Below, piece by piece: positions 17,202-26,165 of a stretch of 64,000 nt of DNA. The position numbers and the translations under genes were made by a program. Under the pieces are notes generated by a model that was given only the letters and a program-made list of their open reading frames with translations, searched no databases and had not been told where the DNA came from. Positions within the stretch are counted from its first letter, which is position 1. Each line of letters opens with the position of its first letter. The stretch lies in contig JAKMCW010000040.1 in assembly GCA_022428205.1 (NCBI GenBank), forward strand, positions 62,001 through 126,000. Reading direction: 5' to 3'. Source of the stretch: Flavobacteriales bacterium. Lineage in GTDB: Bacteria > Bacteroidota > Bacteroidia > Flavobacteriales_D > Sanyastnellaceae.

Positions 17202-18899
17202 ATGACCAACGCGATCCAAATCCTAAATCTGTTGGGGGCCCTCGGGCTTTTCATTTATGGCATGGTCGTCATGAGCGGTGCCATCCAACGGCTGACAGGC
17301 AGCCGCATGCGCCGTGCGGTTGGCAGGGTGACGCGCCGGCCTGAGCGGGCTTATCTCGCGGGCTTGACACTCACGGGTATTTTGCAGTCGAGCAGTGCCA
17401 TTTCGGTGATTGCTGTCAGTTTCGCCCAAGTAGGCCTGTTGCGGCTCTCAGAGGCCTTTTTCCTCTTGTTGGGAGCCAATGTGGGCACCACGGTAACGGG
17501 GTGGTTGGTGGCATTGACCATCAGCAAACCATCGTTGGGCAATTTGGCGCTGCCCATGTTGGCTGCAGCACTGCCCTTTCTTTTTCTCAAGCGCCGCCGC
17601 ATGCGCACAGTGGGGGAAGCCATTGTTGGTTTCTCGCTCATGTTTGTCGGCCTGGGTTTGCTCAAGGACGGAGTGCCCCCGATCACCGAAGCGGGCTTGG
17701 CGGGCTTCTTGGACATTTTCAATGGAGGTGGTGTAGGCTCTGTCCTCGGGGCGGTCCTTATCGGCATGGTGACCACTGCTGCCCTCCAAAGTTCATCGGC
17801 TGTTATGGCCCTGATCATCACGCTGGCGGCAGGGGGCGTCATCACCGAGTTTACCGGAGCACTGGTCATTTTGGGGGCCAACATTGGCACGACTTCCACG
17901 GCCATCTTGGCCTCTTTGGTCGCCGGCCGGGAGGCCCGCAGGGTGGCTGCGGTGCACTTCTTGCTCAATGCGGTGGGGGTGTTGCTCTTCCTGCCTTTGT
18001 TGCGGCCTATGTTGGACCTCGTGCGGTGGTTCCTGGAGCCCGGGGGGGTCTACCTCTCTGAAATCGGCGTGTTTCTCGCCTTGTTCCACACCATGTTCAA
18101 TGTGCTGGTGACCACAACATTTGGCATCTTCCCCAAGCCCATTTTGTGGATGGCGCGCCGCTTGGTTCCCGGTGAAGGCGTCCGGGATTTCCGTTCTCCT
18201 TTGGTGACGGCCAGTGCCATGGACGCGCCTGAATTGCAAGTCTTGGAGGCACAAAGGGAGGCCGAGCACCACCATCAGTTGGGGGTGAAGATGATGCGGG
18301 AGCTCGAGACCATGATGGGCCTGTTGGATACCGCCAAGCGCGCGCAATCAGCTGACCACATCAGGGAGTTACGCAGCCTCAGTGGCCGCTATGAGTCCGA
18401 GTTGAAGGCATTTTTGGAGCGGCTCGCTAGGAGCAAGATTTCGGGGGCGACCTATCGACAGGTGCAATTCTTGCTGGAGTGGTCTACTGAGATCAGCCAA
18501 ATCGTGGAGTTGCTGCACACCTTTTTGGAAGTCCAAACCGAACGCGAGCGCAACGAGGTCTTTTTTGCCCCCAAGCAACGCAAGCGACTGCTCTCTATGC
18601 TGGCAGAGTTGACGCTGGGCATGGAGGCCATGGGACCGCTCAACGGCCCTGTGGTATTGGGCAGGAAATCGGCAAGGGACCAGCTCAACCGCGTGGAAAT
18701 GCACCTGTCGAGCGCAACGGTCACCCGGGAGCAAATGCGCACCAAGCACCTTGAAGATGCGCGCAAGAACCGTTATTCGATAGAAAGCGGAATGACCTTC
18801 AACGAGATGGGCAACCTCCTGGAAGAGATCGGTCTGCGCATGGGCATCCTGTCCTCCAAGTACGAGGAGATCTTTATGGCTTCGTCACCGAAGGCGTGA
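17202..18899 (+). CDS. Na/Pi cotransporter (NptA/PF02690 family) with C-terminal PhoU-like region
   Basis: A 565-residue inner-membrane protein. The first 340 residues contain multiple transmembrane segments and the duplicated QSSS motif of sodium-phosphate cotransporters (LQSSSAISVIAVSF and LQSSSAVMALIITL). The last 200 residues are charged helices like PhoU (ELETMMGLLDTAKRA; MTFNEMGNLLEEIG). It would import phosphate with sodium or help in phosphate homeostasis. The 3' end overlaps the convergent lipoprotein gene by 26 nt. Confidence 0.9.
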   Translation: MTNAIQILNLLGALGLFIYGMVVMSGAIQRLTGSRMRRAVGRVTRRPERAYLAGLTLTGILQSSSAISVIAVSFAQVGLLRLSEAFFLLLGANVGTTVTGWLVALTISKPSLGNLALPMLAAALPFLFLKRRRMRTVGEAIVGFSLMFVGLGLLKDGVPPITEAGLAGFLDIFNGGGVGSVLGAVLIGMVTTAALQSSSAVMALIITLAAGGVITEFTGALVILGANIGTTSTAILASLVAGREARRVAAVHFLLNAVGVLLFLPLLRPMLDLVRWFLEPGGVYLSEIGVFLALFHTMFNVLVTTTFGIFPKPILWMARRLVPGEGVRDFRSPLVTASAMDAPELQVLEAQREAEHHHQLGVKMMRELETMMGLLDTAKRAQSADHIRELRSLSGRYESELKAFLERLARSKISGATYRQVQFLLEWSTEISQIVELLHTFLEVQTERERNEVFFAPKQRKRLLSMLAELTLGMEAMGPLNGPVVLGRKSARDQLNRVEMHLSSATVTREQMRTKHLEDARKNRYSIESGMTFNEMGNLLEEIGLRMGILSSKYEEIFMASSPKA

Positions 18900-19395
18900 T
18901 CAGCGTATCGCTGGATTGCAGGTCGCGGTCCACGATGTGGACCATGAATCGGAGGGTGTCCCAAGCCGACGTCAGGTAATAACGCGGTTCCAATTCTACA
19001 GTGATGGTCCCGCGTTGGGCCTTGTTCTGTCCCGTCGGAGTAATCAATGGCGCGCGGTAATGGAAGGGAACTTGATCCAATTCAGGGTCGAGCACAATGG
19101 TGGTCCATGCTCCATCGCGGCGCTCTTGATAAGCGCAGAAAACATTGTGGTGATACAGGCAAGTGGGACAAAACACATCGGTGGTGTCGGCCTGCTCCAA
19201 TCCAAAATTGCCATCGCCATCCTCAAAGCCGATCAATAAAGTGCCGGCATCTCCATCGGTCAGCAGCGTTATGGAGGTGAGTTTGGGCTCTGGGGCCAAC
19301 GATACTGGAGGCTCACAACCCATCCCCAATAGGACCACCACGGCCAGTATTGAGACGTACCAATGTTGCTGCGCTTCAGGATTTCTTGTGCCCAT
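18874..19395 (-). CDS. Small putative lipoprotein of unknown function
   Basis: 173 residues, starting with a hydrophobic segment and a lipobox (VVVLLGMGC, lipidated Cys near residue 27), so it should be a lipoprotein. The mature part has an acidic, possibly calcium-binding stretch (FEDGDGNFGLEQADTTDVFC) and alternating beta-like segments, resembling small immunoglobulin-like Bacteroidota lipoproteins; no family is recognised. Start ATG 19395, with TAATTTCC 4 nt upstream. Convergent with and overlapping the Na/Pi gene; divergent from the LuxE-like gene. Confidence 0.75.
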   Translation of the reverse strand: MGTRNPEAQQHWYVSILAVVVLLGMGCEPPVSLAPEPKLTSITLLTDGDAGTLLIGFEDGDGNFGLEQADTTDVFCPTCLYHHNVFCAYQERRDGAWTTIVLDPELDQVPFHYRAPLITPTGQNKAQRGTITVELEPRYYLTSAWDTLRFMVHIVDRDLQSSDTLITPSVTKP

Positions 19396-19425
19396 GATGG
19401 GAAATTAAGCCGCATTTTGCGCCCG

Positions 19426-20556
19426 ATGCCACACCGCGATCCTCCTTTGGAAGATGTTGTGATGCCCGACGGCTCTGTCGCGGGCAATGCACTGTGGCGT
19501 GCAGTGGCCCATTTTGTGGGCGCTTCGGCTGAGGATCAAGGCGAGGAGGAATTCAATCGCCTCGCGACAGCGGTCTTCCGTTTTCAATTTGACGCCAACC
19601 CACTGTATCGACGTTGGTGCCAGCATTTGGGCTGGACGACCGACCGGGCTGGGGCCCTTTTGCGATGGACAGATATACCGACAATGCCGGTAGAGGCTTT
19701 TCGGTGGGGGGCTGTCGCGACCGAGGGCATCAGTGAGCCGGGCACCCCATTGGTGTTTCGGACCAGCGGGACGACAGGTTCAGAGCGCGGCATCCACCGG
19801 GTTCGAACGCCTCACTTGTACCGGTTGTCCGCGACACAGGGGTTTTCTCAGGCCTTTGGCCCTCCGGGACCCGTTGGCCCTGTGGTATTGGGGTTGCTGC
19901 CAGGCTACCTCGACCGACCCGACAGCAGTTTGGTCCACATGGTGCGCTTGTTGCGTTCTGAGGGGTGGGCCGAAGAAGGTGGCACCGCAGATGGCGGGTT
20001 CTATTTGGATGACCTCTCGGGCTTGTTTGATGCTGTGGAGTCCATACGGCTGGCTGGCCGTGAGGTGCTGCTGATTGGGGTCACATGGGCCTTGGTGGAT
20101 GCCGCCGAAGCTTGGCGAGCATCGGGCCGCTCAGCCCTTTCCGAGGGGGTTCACATTGCGGTGACAGGCGGCATGAAAGGACGGCGGGAAGAATGGGTGG
20201 CCGAACGCGTCCGGGAGGCGCTGCGCAGCGGTTTCGGCTGCCGCACGGTCGCGGGTGAATACGGGATGACCGAGCTTCTGAGCCAAGCGTGGTCCTTGAG
20301 AAAAGGCGTATACACTGCGCCCCCTTGGATGCGGGTGCGCCTGCGCAGAACCGATGACCCCCTTACGGAGCAAAAGACAGGCGCTACCGGTGGCGTAGAT
20401 GTCATCGACTTGGCCAATTTGGGAAGTTGTGCATTTCTCTCTACCCAGGATTTGGGCAGGCCTTCAGACCCAGAAATTGAGCCTGACCGGGGCTTTGAGT
20501 TGCTCGGACGGTTCGACCGTTCAGAAGTGAGGGGGTGCAACCTGCTCGTGGATTGA
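19426..20556 (+). CDS. LuxE/acyl-protein synthetase-like adenylate-forming enzyme
   Basis: The preferred start is ATG 19426 (MPHRDPPLED), giving 376 residues; the track ORF starts 63 nt earlier inside the divergent lipoprotein gene. The core motif VFRTSGTTGSERGIHRV is the ATP/AMP-binding P-loop of the ANL/LuxE group. AGEYGMTELLSQAW is the downstream adenylate motif (YGMTE). LuxE enzymes activate fatty acids and hold the acyl group on a Cys before reduction. No LuxC/LuxD reductase or transferase gene is next to it, so its substrate here is unknown; O-antigen or lipid modification are possible alternatives. Confidence 0.82.
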   Translation: MPHRDPPLEDVVMPDGSVAGNALWRAVAHFVGASAEDQGEEEFNRLATAVFRFQFDANPLYRRWCQHLGWTTDRAGALLRWTDIPTMPVEAFRWGAVATEGISEPGTPLVFRTSGTTGSERGIHRVRTPHLYRLSATQGFSQAFGPPGPVGPVVLGLLPGYLDRPDSSLVHMVRLLRSEGWAEEGGTADGGFYLDDLSGLFDAVESIRLAGREVLLIGVTWALVDAAEAWRASGRSALSEGVHIAVTGGMKGRREEWVAERVREALRSGFGCRTVAGEYGMTELLSQAWSLRKGVYTAPPWMRVRLRRTDDPLTEQKTGATGGVDVIDLANLGSCAFLSTQDLGRPSDPEIEPDRGFELLGRFDRSEVRGCNLLVD

Positions 20557-20564
20557 ACACATCT

Positions 20565-20596
20565 TTTGCGAACCATGAAGGCGACACCTAGTTTCG
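20565..20596 (+). promoter_or_regulatory. Candidate Bacteroidota promoter of the PiT-like gene
   Basis: TTTG (20565-20568), 20 nt spacer, then TAGTTTCG (20589-20596). This fits the -33 TTTG / -7 TANNTTTG layout with one mismatch. Only 7 nt separate the -7 box from the ATG at 20604, so the transcript would be nearly leaderless. Confidence 0.55.
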
Positions 20597-20603
20597 CGCC
20601 ACC

Positions 20604-21653
20604 ATGGAAGCCTTCGTTGCGTTGCTCGGGTTCACACTGGCCGCCTATTCGGTGGTGGGCAATGACAGCATTCAAACTTTGGGGACCTTTTTGACCTCCA
20701 ATGAGGACAAGCCGTGGTGGCTCCTGTGGATTTTTGCAGGTGGCATCATGGCCATAGTGGTCACCATGGGCTATTTGGGCATGGGCGAATACCTCGGAGG
20801 CCGGGGCGGTGACCTCACTTTCGGCAAGTATGCGGGCCTTTTCCAAGACCCAGGCAAGCCCATTGACTTCCCGGTCATCAGCATATGGTACGTGCTGCCA
20901 CCATTGGCGCTTTTGGCGATCACACGTTTGGGGATTCCGGTCAGCACAACCTTCTTGGTATTGACATTTTTCGCCCCCAAAGCCTTGCCCAAAATGCTGG
21001 TCAAAAGCCTGGGCGGCTATGGCGTGGCCTTTCTCTTCGCCATTTTCGCTTTCGTCGTTTTGAGCAAGTTGACGGAACGCTACTTCCTCAAGCACCCCAT
21101 GCAGGAAGGGGAGGGCATCATGCGGTCCAAGCGTTTCTGGACGGTCACCCAGTGGTTGGCAACTGGATTCCTGTGGAGCCAATGGCTCACGCAAGACTTG
21201 GTCAACATCTTGGTTTACTTGGGCGACCCGGCCGAAGTAGAGCTCTGGAAATTCATTTTTGCACTCGTCGTGCTGGTGGGCATGCTGGGCTACATCTTCT
21301 ACCAGCGGGGAGGCAAAATCCAGAAAATCGTGCGGGTGAAGACCAACACGGCAGACATTCGTTCGGCGACCTTTATTGACCTTTTCTATGGTCTGGTGCT
21401 GTTGACCTTCAAGTTCGATACGTTCGGCATCGGTGCCAAAGTGCCCATGAGCACCACTTGGGTATTCCTGGGGATGTTGGCCGGCCGTGAGGTGGCACTG
21501 CGGTTTAGGCTGCAGGAATTGGACCGTTCCAAAGTGTGGCCAATGGTGTTGAGCGACCTCGGAAAAGCCACACTCGGACTGGTCATCAGCGTGCTGCTGG
21601 TGGTCTTCTTGTATGTCGTGGAAGGCCGGGACTTGGCGGCCCTGTTTGCTTGA
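20604..21653 (+). CDS. Polytopic membrane protein resembling PiT phosphate transporters
   Basis: 349 residues with about nine hydrophobic segments. Two half-repeats carry motifs like those of the PiT family: GNDSIQTLGTF near the N-terminus, and IPVSTTFLVLTFF and VPMSTTWVFLGMLAGRE in the two halves (PiT consensus PVSTTHxxxG). I infer a distant relative of inorganic phosphate or ion transporters. The His usual after STT is replaced by Phe/Trp, so substrate may differ. It is 4 nt or so from the convergent tyrS stop, with no terminator between them. Confidence 0.7.
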   Translation: MEAFVALLGFTLAAYSVVGNDSIQTLGTFLTSNEDKPWWLLWIFAGGIMAIVVTMGYLGMGEYLGGRGGDLTFGKYAGLFQDPGKPIDFPVISIWYVLPPLALLAITRLGIPVSTTFLVLTFFAPKALPKMLVKSLGGYGVAFLFAIFAFVVLSKLTERYFLKHPMQEGEGIMRSKRFWTVTQWLATGFLWSQWLTQDLVNILVYLGDPAEVELWKFIFALVVLVGMLGYIFYQRGGKIQKIVRVKTNTADIRSATFIDLFYGLVLLTFKFDTFGIGAKVPMSTTWVFLGMLAGREVALRFRLQELDRSKVWPMVLSDLGKATLGLVISVLLVVFLYVVEGRDLAALFA

Positions 21654-21660
21654 CCTACAG

Positions 21661-22938
21661 TCAGTCGGTCACCCTGACGAGAAAGTAGTTTTTCTTGCCC
21701 CTTTGCAGAAGTATGAGGCCGCTGCCAATGCAGTCCGCTGTGCTCACGACTTTGTCTTGGCTCACCTTATTGCGGTTGAGGCTCACTGAATTTTCCTTCA
21801 AGGCCCGTCGCGCCTCACCGCCGCTCGCGAGAAAGGGCTGGTCACCGCCTGCGAGCACATCGATGATGCCCACACCTGCGGACAGTGCATCCCGGGAGAT
21901 TTCGCGTTGGGGCACCCCTTCAAAGACACTGAGTAGCTCTGCTTCAGGCAATGCTCGGAGGTCCTCTTCGGTGCTCTTACCAAACAACAACGCCGTGGCG
22001 GCCAAGGCGGTCTGCAGGTCCTCTTCTCCGTGAATCCGGCGCGTCACGTCTGCGGCCAATTCCCTTTGGAGCAGGCGGGCCCCAGGGTTTTCGGCGTGGG
22101 CGGCTTCGATTTCCTCGATGCGCTCCCGGTCCAGCAAAGTGAAGATGCGGATGTAGCGGGCCGCGTCTTCATCGGCCGCATTGATCCAATACTGGTAGAA
22201 TTTGTAGGCACTGGTGCGGGCTTTGTCAATCCACACGTTGCCGCCTTCGCTTTTGCCGAATTTGGAGCCGTCTGCTTTTGTGATCAATGGTGCCGTCAAG
22301 GCAAAGGCGTGGCCTTGTCCCTTGCGGCGAATCAGCTCCGTCCCGGTGGTCATGTTGCCCCACTGGTCGCTGCCGCCCATTTGTAGCATGCAGCCCATTT
22401 CTTTCCAGAGGTGGTAGAAGTCATAGCCCTGCACCAATTGGTAACTGAATTCCGTGAAGCTCATTCCGCCTTCGAGCCTGTTTTTCACGGAGTCCTTGGC
22501 CATCATGTAGTTGACCGTGATGTGTTTGCCCACGTCACGGATGAAGTCCAGGAAACTCAGGTCCTTGAACCAGTCGAAGTTGTTGACCACCCGTGCAGCC
22601 GAAGGACCTTCAAAATCGAGGAAGCGTTCCAATTGCGCGCGTTGGCATGCGAGGTTATGGTGCAGCGTGTCGAGGTCGAGAAACTGGCGTTCGGCCGTCT
22701 TGCCACTGGGGTCGCCCACCATGCCGGTAGCGCCTCCTACCAAGGCCACAGGGCGGTGTCCCGCCCGCTGAAGATGTACAAGAAGCATGACAGGCACGAG
22801 GTTGCCGATATGCAGGGAGTCCGCGGTAGGATCAAACCCCACGTAGCCCGTCGTCTGTTCTTTGGCGAGTTGCTCTTCGAGCCCTGGCATGGCATCGTGC
22901 AACAGCCCGCGCCACTTCAATTCGGCAATGAAATCCAT
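21661..22938 (-). CDS. tyrS: Tyrosyl-tRNA synthetase
   Basis: Class I aminoacyl-tRNA synthetase that charges tRNA-Tyr. It has the HIGH-type motif SLHIGNL, the tyrosine pocket segment [25 protein letters not shown], and the KMSKS-type motif KFGKSEG. A C-terminal S4-like RNA-binding domain ends in KNYFLVRV. I chose ATG 22938 ([11 protein letters not shown]) rather than 22947, as the family normally begins this way; it is then 425 residues. Last gene of the porP-gldJ-murF-tyrS run. Confidence 0.97.
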   Translation of the reverse strand: MDFIAELKWRGLLHDAMPGLEEQLAKEQTTGYVGFDPTADSLHIGNLVPVMLLVHLQRAGHRPVALVGGATGMVGDPSGKTAERQFLDLDTLHHNLACQRAQLERFLDFEGPSAARVVNNFDWFKDLSFLDFIRDVGKHITVNYMMAKDSVKNRLEGGMSFTEFSYQLVQGYDFYHLWKEMGCMLQMGGSDQWGNMTTGTELIRRKGQGHAFALTAPLITKADGSKFGKSEGGNVWIDKARTSAYKFYQYWINAADEDAARYIRIFTLLDRERIEEIEAAHAENPGARLLQRELAADVTRRIHGEEDLQTALAATALLFGKSTEEDLRALPEAELLSVFEGVPQREISRDALSAGVGIIDVLAGGDQPFLASGGEARRALKENSVSLNRNKVSQDKVVSTADCIGSGLILLQRGKKNYFLVRVTD

Positions 22939-22978
22939 CGGGTGCAAGATACAGCGACAACCCCGCGATTGCAGGGTG

Positions 22979-24298
22979 TCAGAGTACCTCTACGAGTCCT
23001 TCCATTTGCATGCTGCGCGATCCTTTCAAGAGCACGGTGCGCTGGGAGAGCGGACGCGAGGTCAATTCAGCCCGCAGGGAAGCGATGTCTCCGAAAGTCC
23101 GATCTCCAGGTGCGTGCTCGGCAAAGTCCGCCCCCACAACCCAGCATTCGAGGCCACAGGATTTGGCCACATCGCGGACCATTTGATGCCCTTGTGCGGC
23201 GTGCTCGCCCAGTTCCTTCATATCGCCGAGGATGGCCAATGGGGGATGGCCATGGGAACCAGCAGCAAACGACCGCAGTGTGGACTCGACAGAACTCGGA
23301 TTGGCGTTGTAGCAATCGACGATGACCACATTGCGGTCCGTCTCTACAGTTTCCCCGCGTTGGTCAACCGGCTGAAACGCGAGCAAGGCGGTGTTGATGT
23401 CTGCAGGCGCTACTTCGAAGTGGACGCCCACTGCGATGGCCGCTTTGAGGTTGTCCAGTTGGTGCTGGCCGTGGAGCAAGACCTCCAGTCCGCCGGCATC
23501 GGCATGCCATGGCCCAGGCAAGTGTCCAGGCTCCTGCGTCCAGCAGATGGGGGCGTCCACACGCTCGTCCATGCGCCAAGCATGAGGGGGGTGTGCCTCA
23601 GAGCCATAGAGGATGCGTCCGAGTCCGTTGAGTTCGGAGAGGGCGAGAAGGTCACGATCTTCAGCGTGCACGAAGGCCTTTCCACCAGAAGCTGCCAGGT
23701 GGCGGTACAGCTCCTGCTTGCCCTTTTTGACCCCTTCAACGCCGCCAAATCCTTCGAGGTGTGCAAGTCCCACATTGGTGATCATGCCGTGGGTCGGGGC
23801 GGCCATTTCGGAGAGCGCAGCAATTTCGCCTTGGTGGTTGGCGCCCATTTCGATGAGCGCAAACTCCGCATCCACAGGGATGGACAGGAGGGTTAAAGGG
23901 ACGCCGATGTGGTTGTTGAGATTGCCAAAGGTTGCATACACGTCGTAGCGCTTTGCCAGCACAGCCTTAAGCAGTTCCTTGGTGGTGGTTTTGCCATTGC
24001 TTCCCGTGAGGCCAAATACAGGGCAGGAGAACCGCATTCGATGGGCATGCGCCACGGCTTGCAGTGCGGTCAAGCTGTTGTCCACGTGAATGAGCCCTTC
24101 GCCTTGCAGATCTTGGTCATCTACGATGGCCGCGATGCAGCCCTTCTGCAATGCTTCCTGCGCGTATTGATTGCCGTCAAACCGCTCACCCTTGAGCGCG
24201 AAGTAGAGCTTTCCTGGGCCGCATTGCCGCGAATCGGTTGTGACTCCTGAGGACCGGTCGTAGAGTCCGAGCAACTCCGGGATTGTGGCGCCTTCCAT
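22979..24298 (-). CDS. murF: UDP-N-acetylmuramoyl-tripeptide--D-alanyl-D-alanine ligase
   Basis: Cytoplasmic Mur ligase adding D-Ala-D-Ala to the peptidoglycan precursor. The 439-residue protein has the ATP-binding motif [33 protein letters not shown], the [11 protein letters not shown] signature and [18 protein letters not shown] in the C-terminal domain. Lies between gldJ and tyrS on the minus strand; gldJ-murF adjacency is familiar in Flavobacteriia. Separated from gldJ by a strong hairpin. Confidence 0.97.
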   Translation of the reverse strand: MEGATIPELLGLYDRSSGVTTDSRQCGPGKLYFALKGERFDGNQYAQEALQKGCIAAIVDDQDLQGEGLIHVDNSLTALQAVAHAHRMRFSCPVFGLTGSNGKTTTKELLKAVLAKRYDVYATFGNLNNHIGVPLTLLSIPVDAEFALIEMGANHQGEIAALSEMAAPTHGMITNVGLAHLEGFGGVEGVKKGKQELYRHLAASGGKAFVHAEDRDLLALSELNGLGRILYGSEAHPPHAWRMDERVDAPICWTQEPGHLPGPWHADAGGLEVLLHGQHQLDNLKAAIAVGVHFEVAPADINTALLAFQPVDQRGETVETDRNVVIVDCYNANPSSVESTLRSFAAGSHGHPPLAILGDMKELGEHAAQGHQMVRDVAKSCGLECWVVGADFAEHAPGDRTFGDIASLRAELTSRPLSQRTVLLKGSRSMQMEGLVEVL

Positions 24299-24314
24299 GA
24301 CTGCAAGAAACAGC

Positions 24315-24348
24315 GAACCCCGCTTGGTGCCATGACCAAGCGGGGTTC
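24315..24348 (-). terminator. Strong hairpin between gldJ and murF, probable terminator or attenuator
   Basis: A perfect 14-bp inverted repeat (GAACCCCGCTTGGT / ACCAAGCGGGGTTC) with a 6-nt loop lies 21 nt after the gldJ stop. On the minus strand it is followed by the moderately U-rich GCTGTTTCTTG. The weak U-tract suggests partial termination, so murF could be transcribed at a lower level than gldJ. Confidence 0.75.
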
Positions 24349-24369
24349 ACAATGAACAATGGGCGGTGC

Positions 24370-26130
24370 TTACTTACCGCCGGCAATCACATTGCCCTTT
24401 GGCGATCCCACACGGGTCATCGCACAACGGAAACCGATGGTGGAAGAACTCTGGTCCTCCTCGAGGAAGCGGCGTGTTCCTGGGATGATCCAGTACACCC
24501 GGTCGTTCCAACTTCCGCCTTTGTAGACGCGGACATTGTCGTTGATCAAAGAGGTCGCTCCGTAGTCGTAAACCAGATCGTCGCGGTCGCTCAGCTCCGT
24601 CTGATCGTAGCTGAGTGAACTTTCGAGGTCTCCATCGAGGTAGTCGATGTTGTCCGCCACCTTGTAGTTGCGGCGATCGAGGTTTTCTTCGAGCGTCACT
24701 TCGCGGTAGCGCATCTGACCGGGGGTGCCCACAATGTTCCGTGACCATGCCTTGCGCAAGTCTGGAGCAGCTGGTGCTTCACTTTCCTCAATCAGGTCGA
24801 GCGCTTCGTCCATCTTGGTCATGGCCTCTTCTACCCGCTTTACGCCGAGATCTTCGTTGGCACTTTCGATCTTGCTCTTGAGGTTGTCAATGAGGTTTTG
24901 TCCTTCCGTGGTCAACGACGAACCTGCAGCCTCTTCGTAGTCTTCAATGAAGCTTTCGATGGCGGGGATGTCGTATTGCACGTAATCCAACTTGTCCGTC
25001 ACATTGCCTTCGCTGTCGAGCAGCTTCGTGGAGAACACGTTTCCGCGGAATGGACGGAATTCCTGGGCGTCTTGAAGGGTTCCAGGGCGGTATACGTCCA
25101 TCACCCACTCGCTCACGTTACCTGCCATGTTGTACAGGCCGTAATCGTTTGGTGCATAGCTGTACACCGGTGCCGTCACATCTGCGTTGTCATTCAAGGC
25201 ACCTGCGACACCCATGTAGTCACCTCGGGCCCGGACGAAGTTGGCATTGATTTCACCGTAGTACTTGCCTCGGCTGTCATCGTTCCGTACGTAGTGTCCA
25301 TCCCATGGATAGGTGCGGCGGCTGGTGATCAATTCTTCGCCGCTGTTTCCGATGAGGGAGAGGGCTGCGTATTCCCACTCAGCCTCGGTAGGCAGGCGGT
25401 AGTCTGGCAACATAATACCGTCTGTCATGGCCACATTTCGGTATCCCACGCCATTGGGGCGAAGGTCCTTGATGCCGTCGGCAGCCTTGGCGGCTTCTTC
25501 GTATTGGCCGTCGAGATATGCTTCAGTACTGAAGAAGCTGTCGTCTACTTGACCGGTGGGGTTGTGCACGAGGAACCCTTCGCGCACCATGATTTGCTCG
25601 TTCACACGGTCCGTTCTCCACTTGCAGAATTCACTCGCCTGCAACCAAGACACACCCACCACGGGGTAGTCACGATAGGCGGGGTGACGCAGATAATAAT
25701 TCACGTAGGGCTCATTGTATGCGCGGGGGTCGCGCCACACGAGGGTGTCGGGCTTTGCACGGTCCACGATTTCGGGGAAACCATCACCGTAAACGCGGTT
25801 CAACCAGAAGAGGTACTCCAACCAATAAAAGTTGGTGACCTCCACCTCGTCCATGTAGAACGAGCTGACGGTGACACGGCGGGGGATGTTGTCCCAGGCG
25901 CCAGTCAAGTCATCTTCGACCTGACCCATGGTAAACGTACCTCCCTCGACAAAAACGAGGCCAGGGCCTGTCTCTTGTCCAATGTATGGGAGCTGTTGAA
26001 ATCCACCATTTTCGGAGTCATTGTAAGACCAGCCAGTGGCGCCAGACGCGGCACCTTGACAGGACGAGAACAACGCCGCCGCAGCAAATGCCGCAACGGT
26101 GAAAAGGAGGATGGAATGGAGCTTCTGCAT
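24370..26130 (-). CDS. gldJ: Gliding motility/T9SS lipoprotein GldJ
   Basis: 586-residue lipoprotein with signal peptide and lipobox LFSSC (Cys24). The body is a formylglycine-generating-enzyme-like (SUMF1) fold: FVEGGTFTMGQVEDD, VEVTNFYWLEYLFWLN, YRLPTEAEWEYAA, YNMAGNVSEWVMDVY and the C-terminal GGSWNDRVYW...STIGFRCAM. A helical Glu-rich insert near residues 390-460 divides the fold. GldJ is needed for stability of GldK and for gliding and secretion in Flavobacterium; no sulfatase-modifying role is implied. Next to porP/sprF and murF. Confidence 0.95.
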   Translation of the reverse strand: MQKLHSILLFTVAAFAAAALFSSCQGAASGATGWSYNDSENGGFQQLPYIGQETGPGLVFVEGGTFTMGQVEDDLTGAWDNIPRRVTVSSFYMDEVEVTNFYWLEYLFWLNRVYGDGFPEIVDRAKPDTLVWRDPRAYNEPYVNYYLRHPAYRDYPVVGVSWLQASEFCKWRTDRVNEQIMVREGFLVHNPTGQVDDSFFSTEAYLDGQYEEAAKAADGIKDLRPNGVGYRNVAMTDGIMLPDYRLPTEAEWEYAALSLIGNSGEELITSRRTYPWDGHYVRNDDSRGKYYGEINANFVRARGDYMGVAGALNDNADVTAPVYSYAPNDYGLYNMAGNVSEWVMDVYRPGTLQDAQEFRPFRGNVFSTKLLDSEGNVTDKLDYVQYDIPAIESFIEDYEEAAGSSLTTEGQNLIDNLKSKIESANEDLGVKRVEEAMTKMDEALDLIEESEAPAAPDLRKAWSRNIVGTPGQMRYREVTLEENLDRRNYKVADNIDYLDGDLESSLSYDQTELSDRDDLVYDYGATSLINDNVRVYKGGSWNDRVYWIIPGTRRFLEEDQSSSTIGFRCAMTRVGSPKGNVIAGGK

Positions 26131-26165
26131 CGCTTTCTATATGGGTTTCCTTGCAGGGAGAGGGT

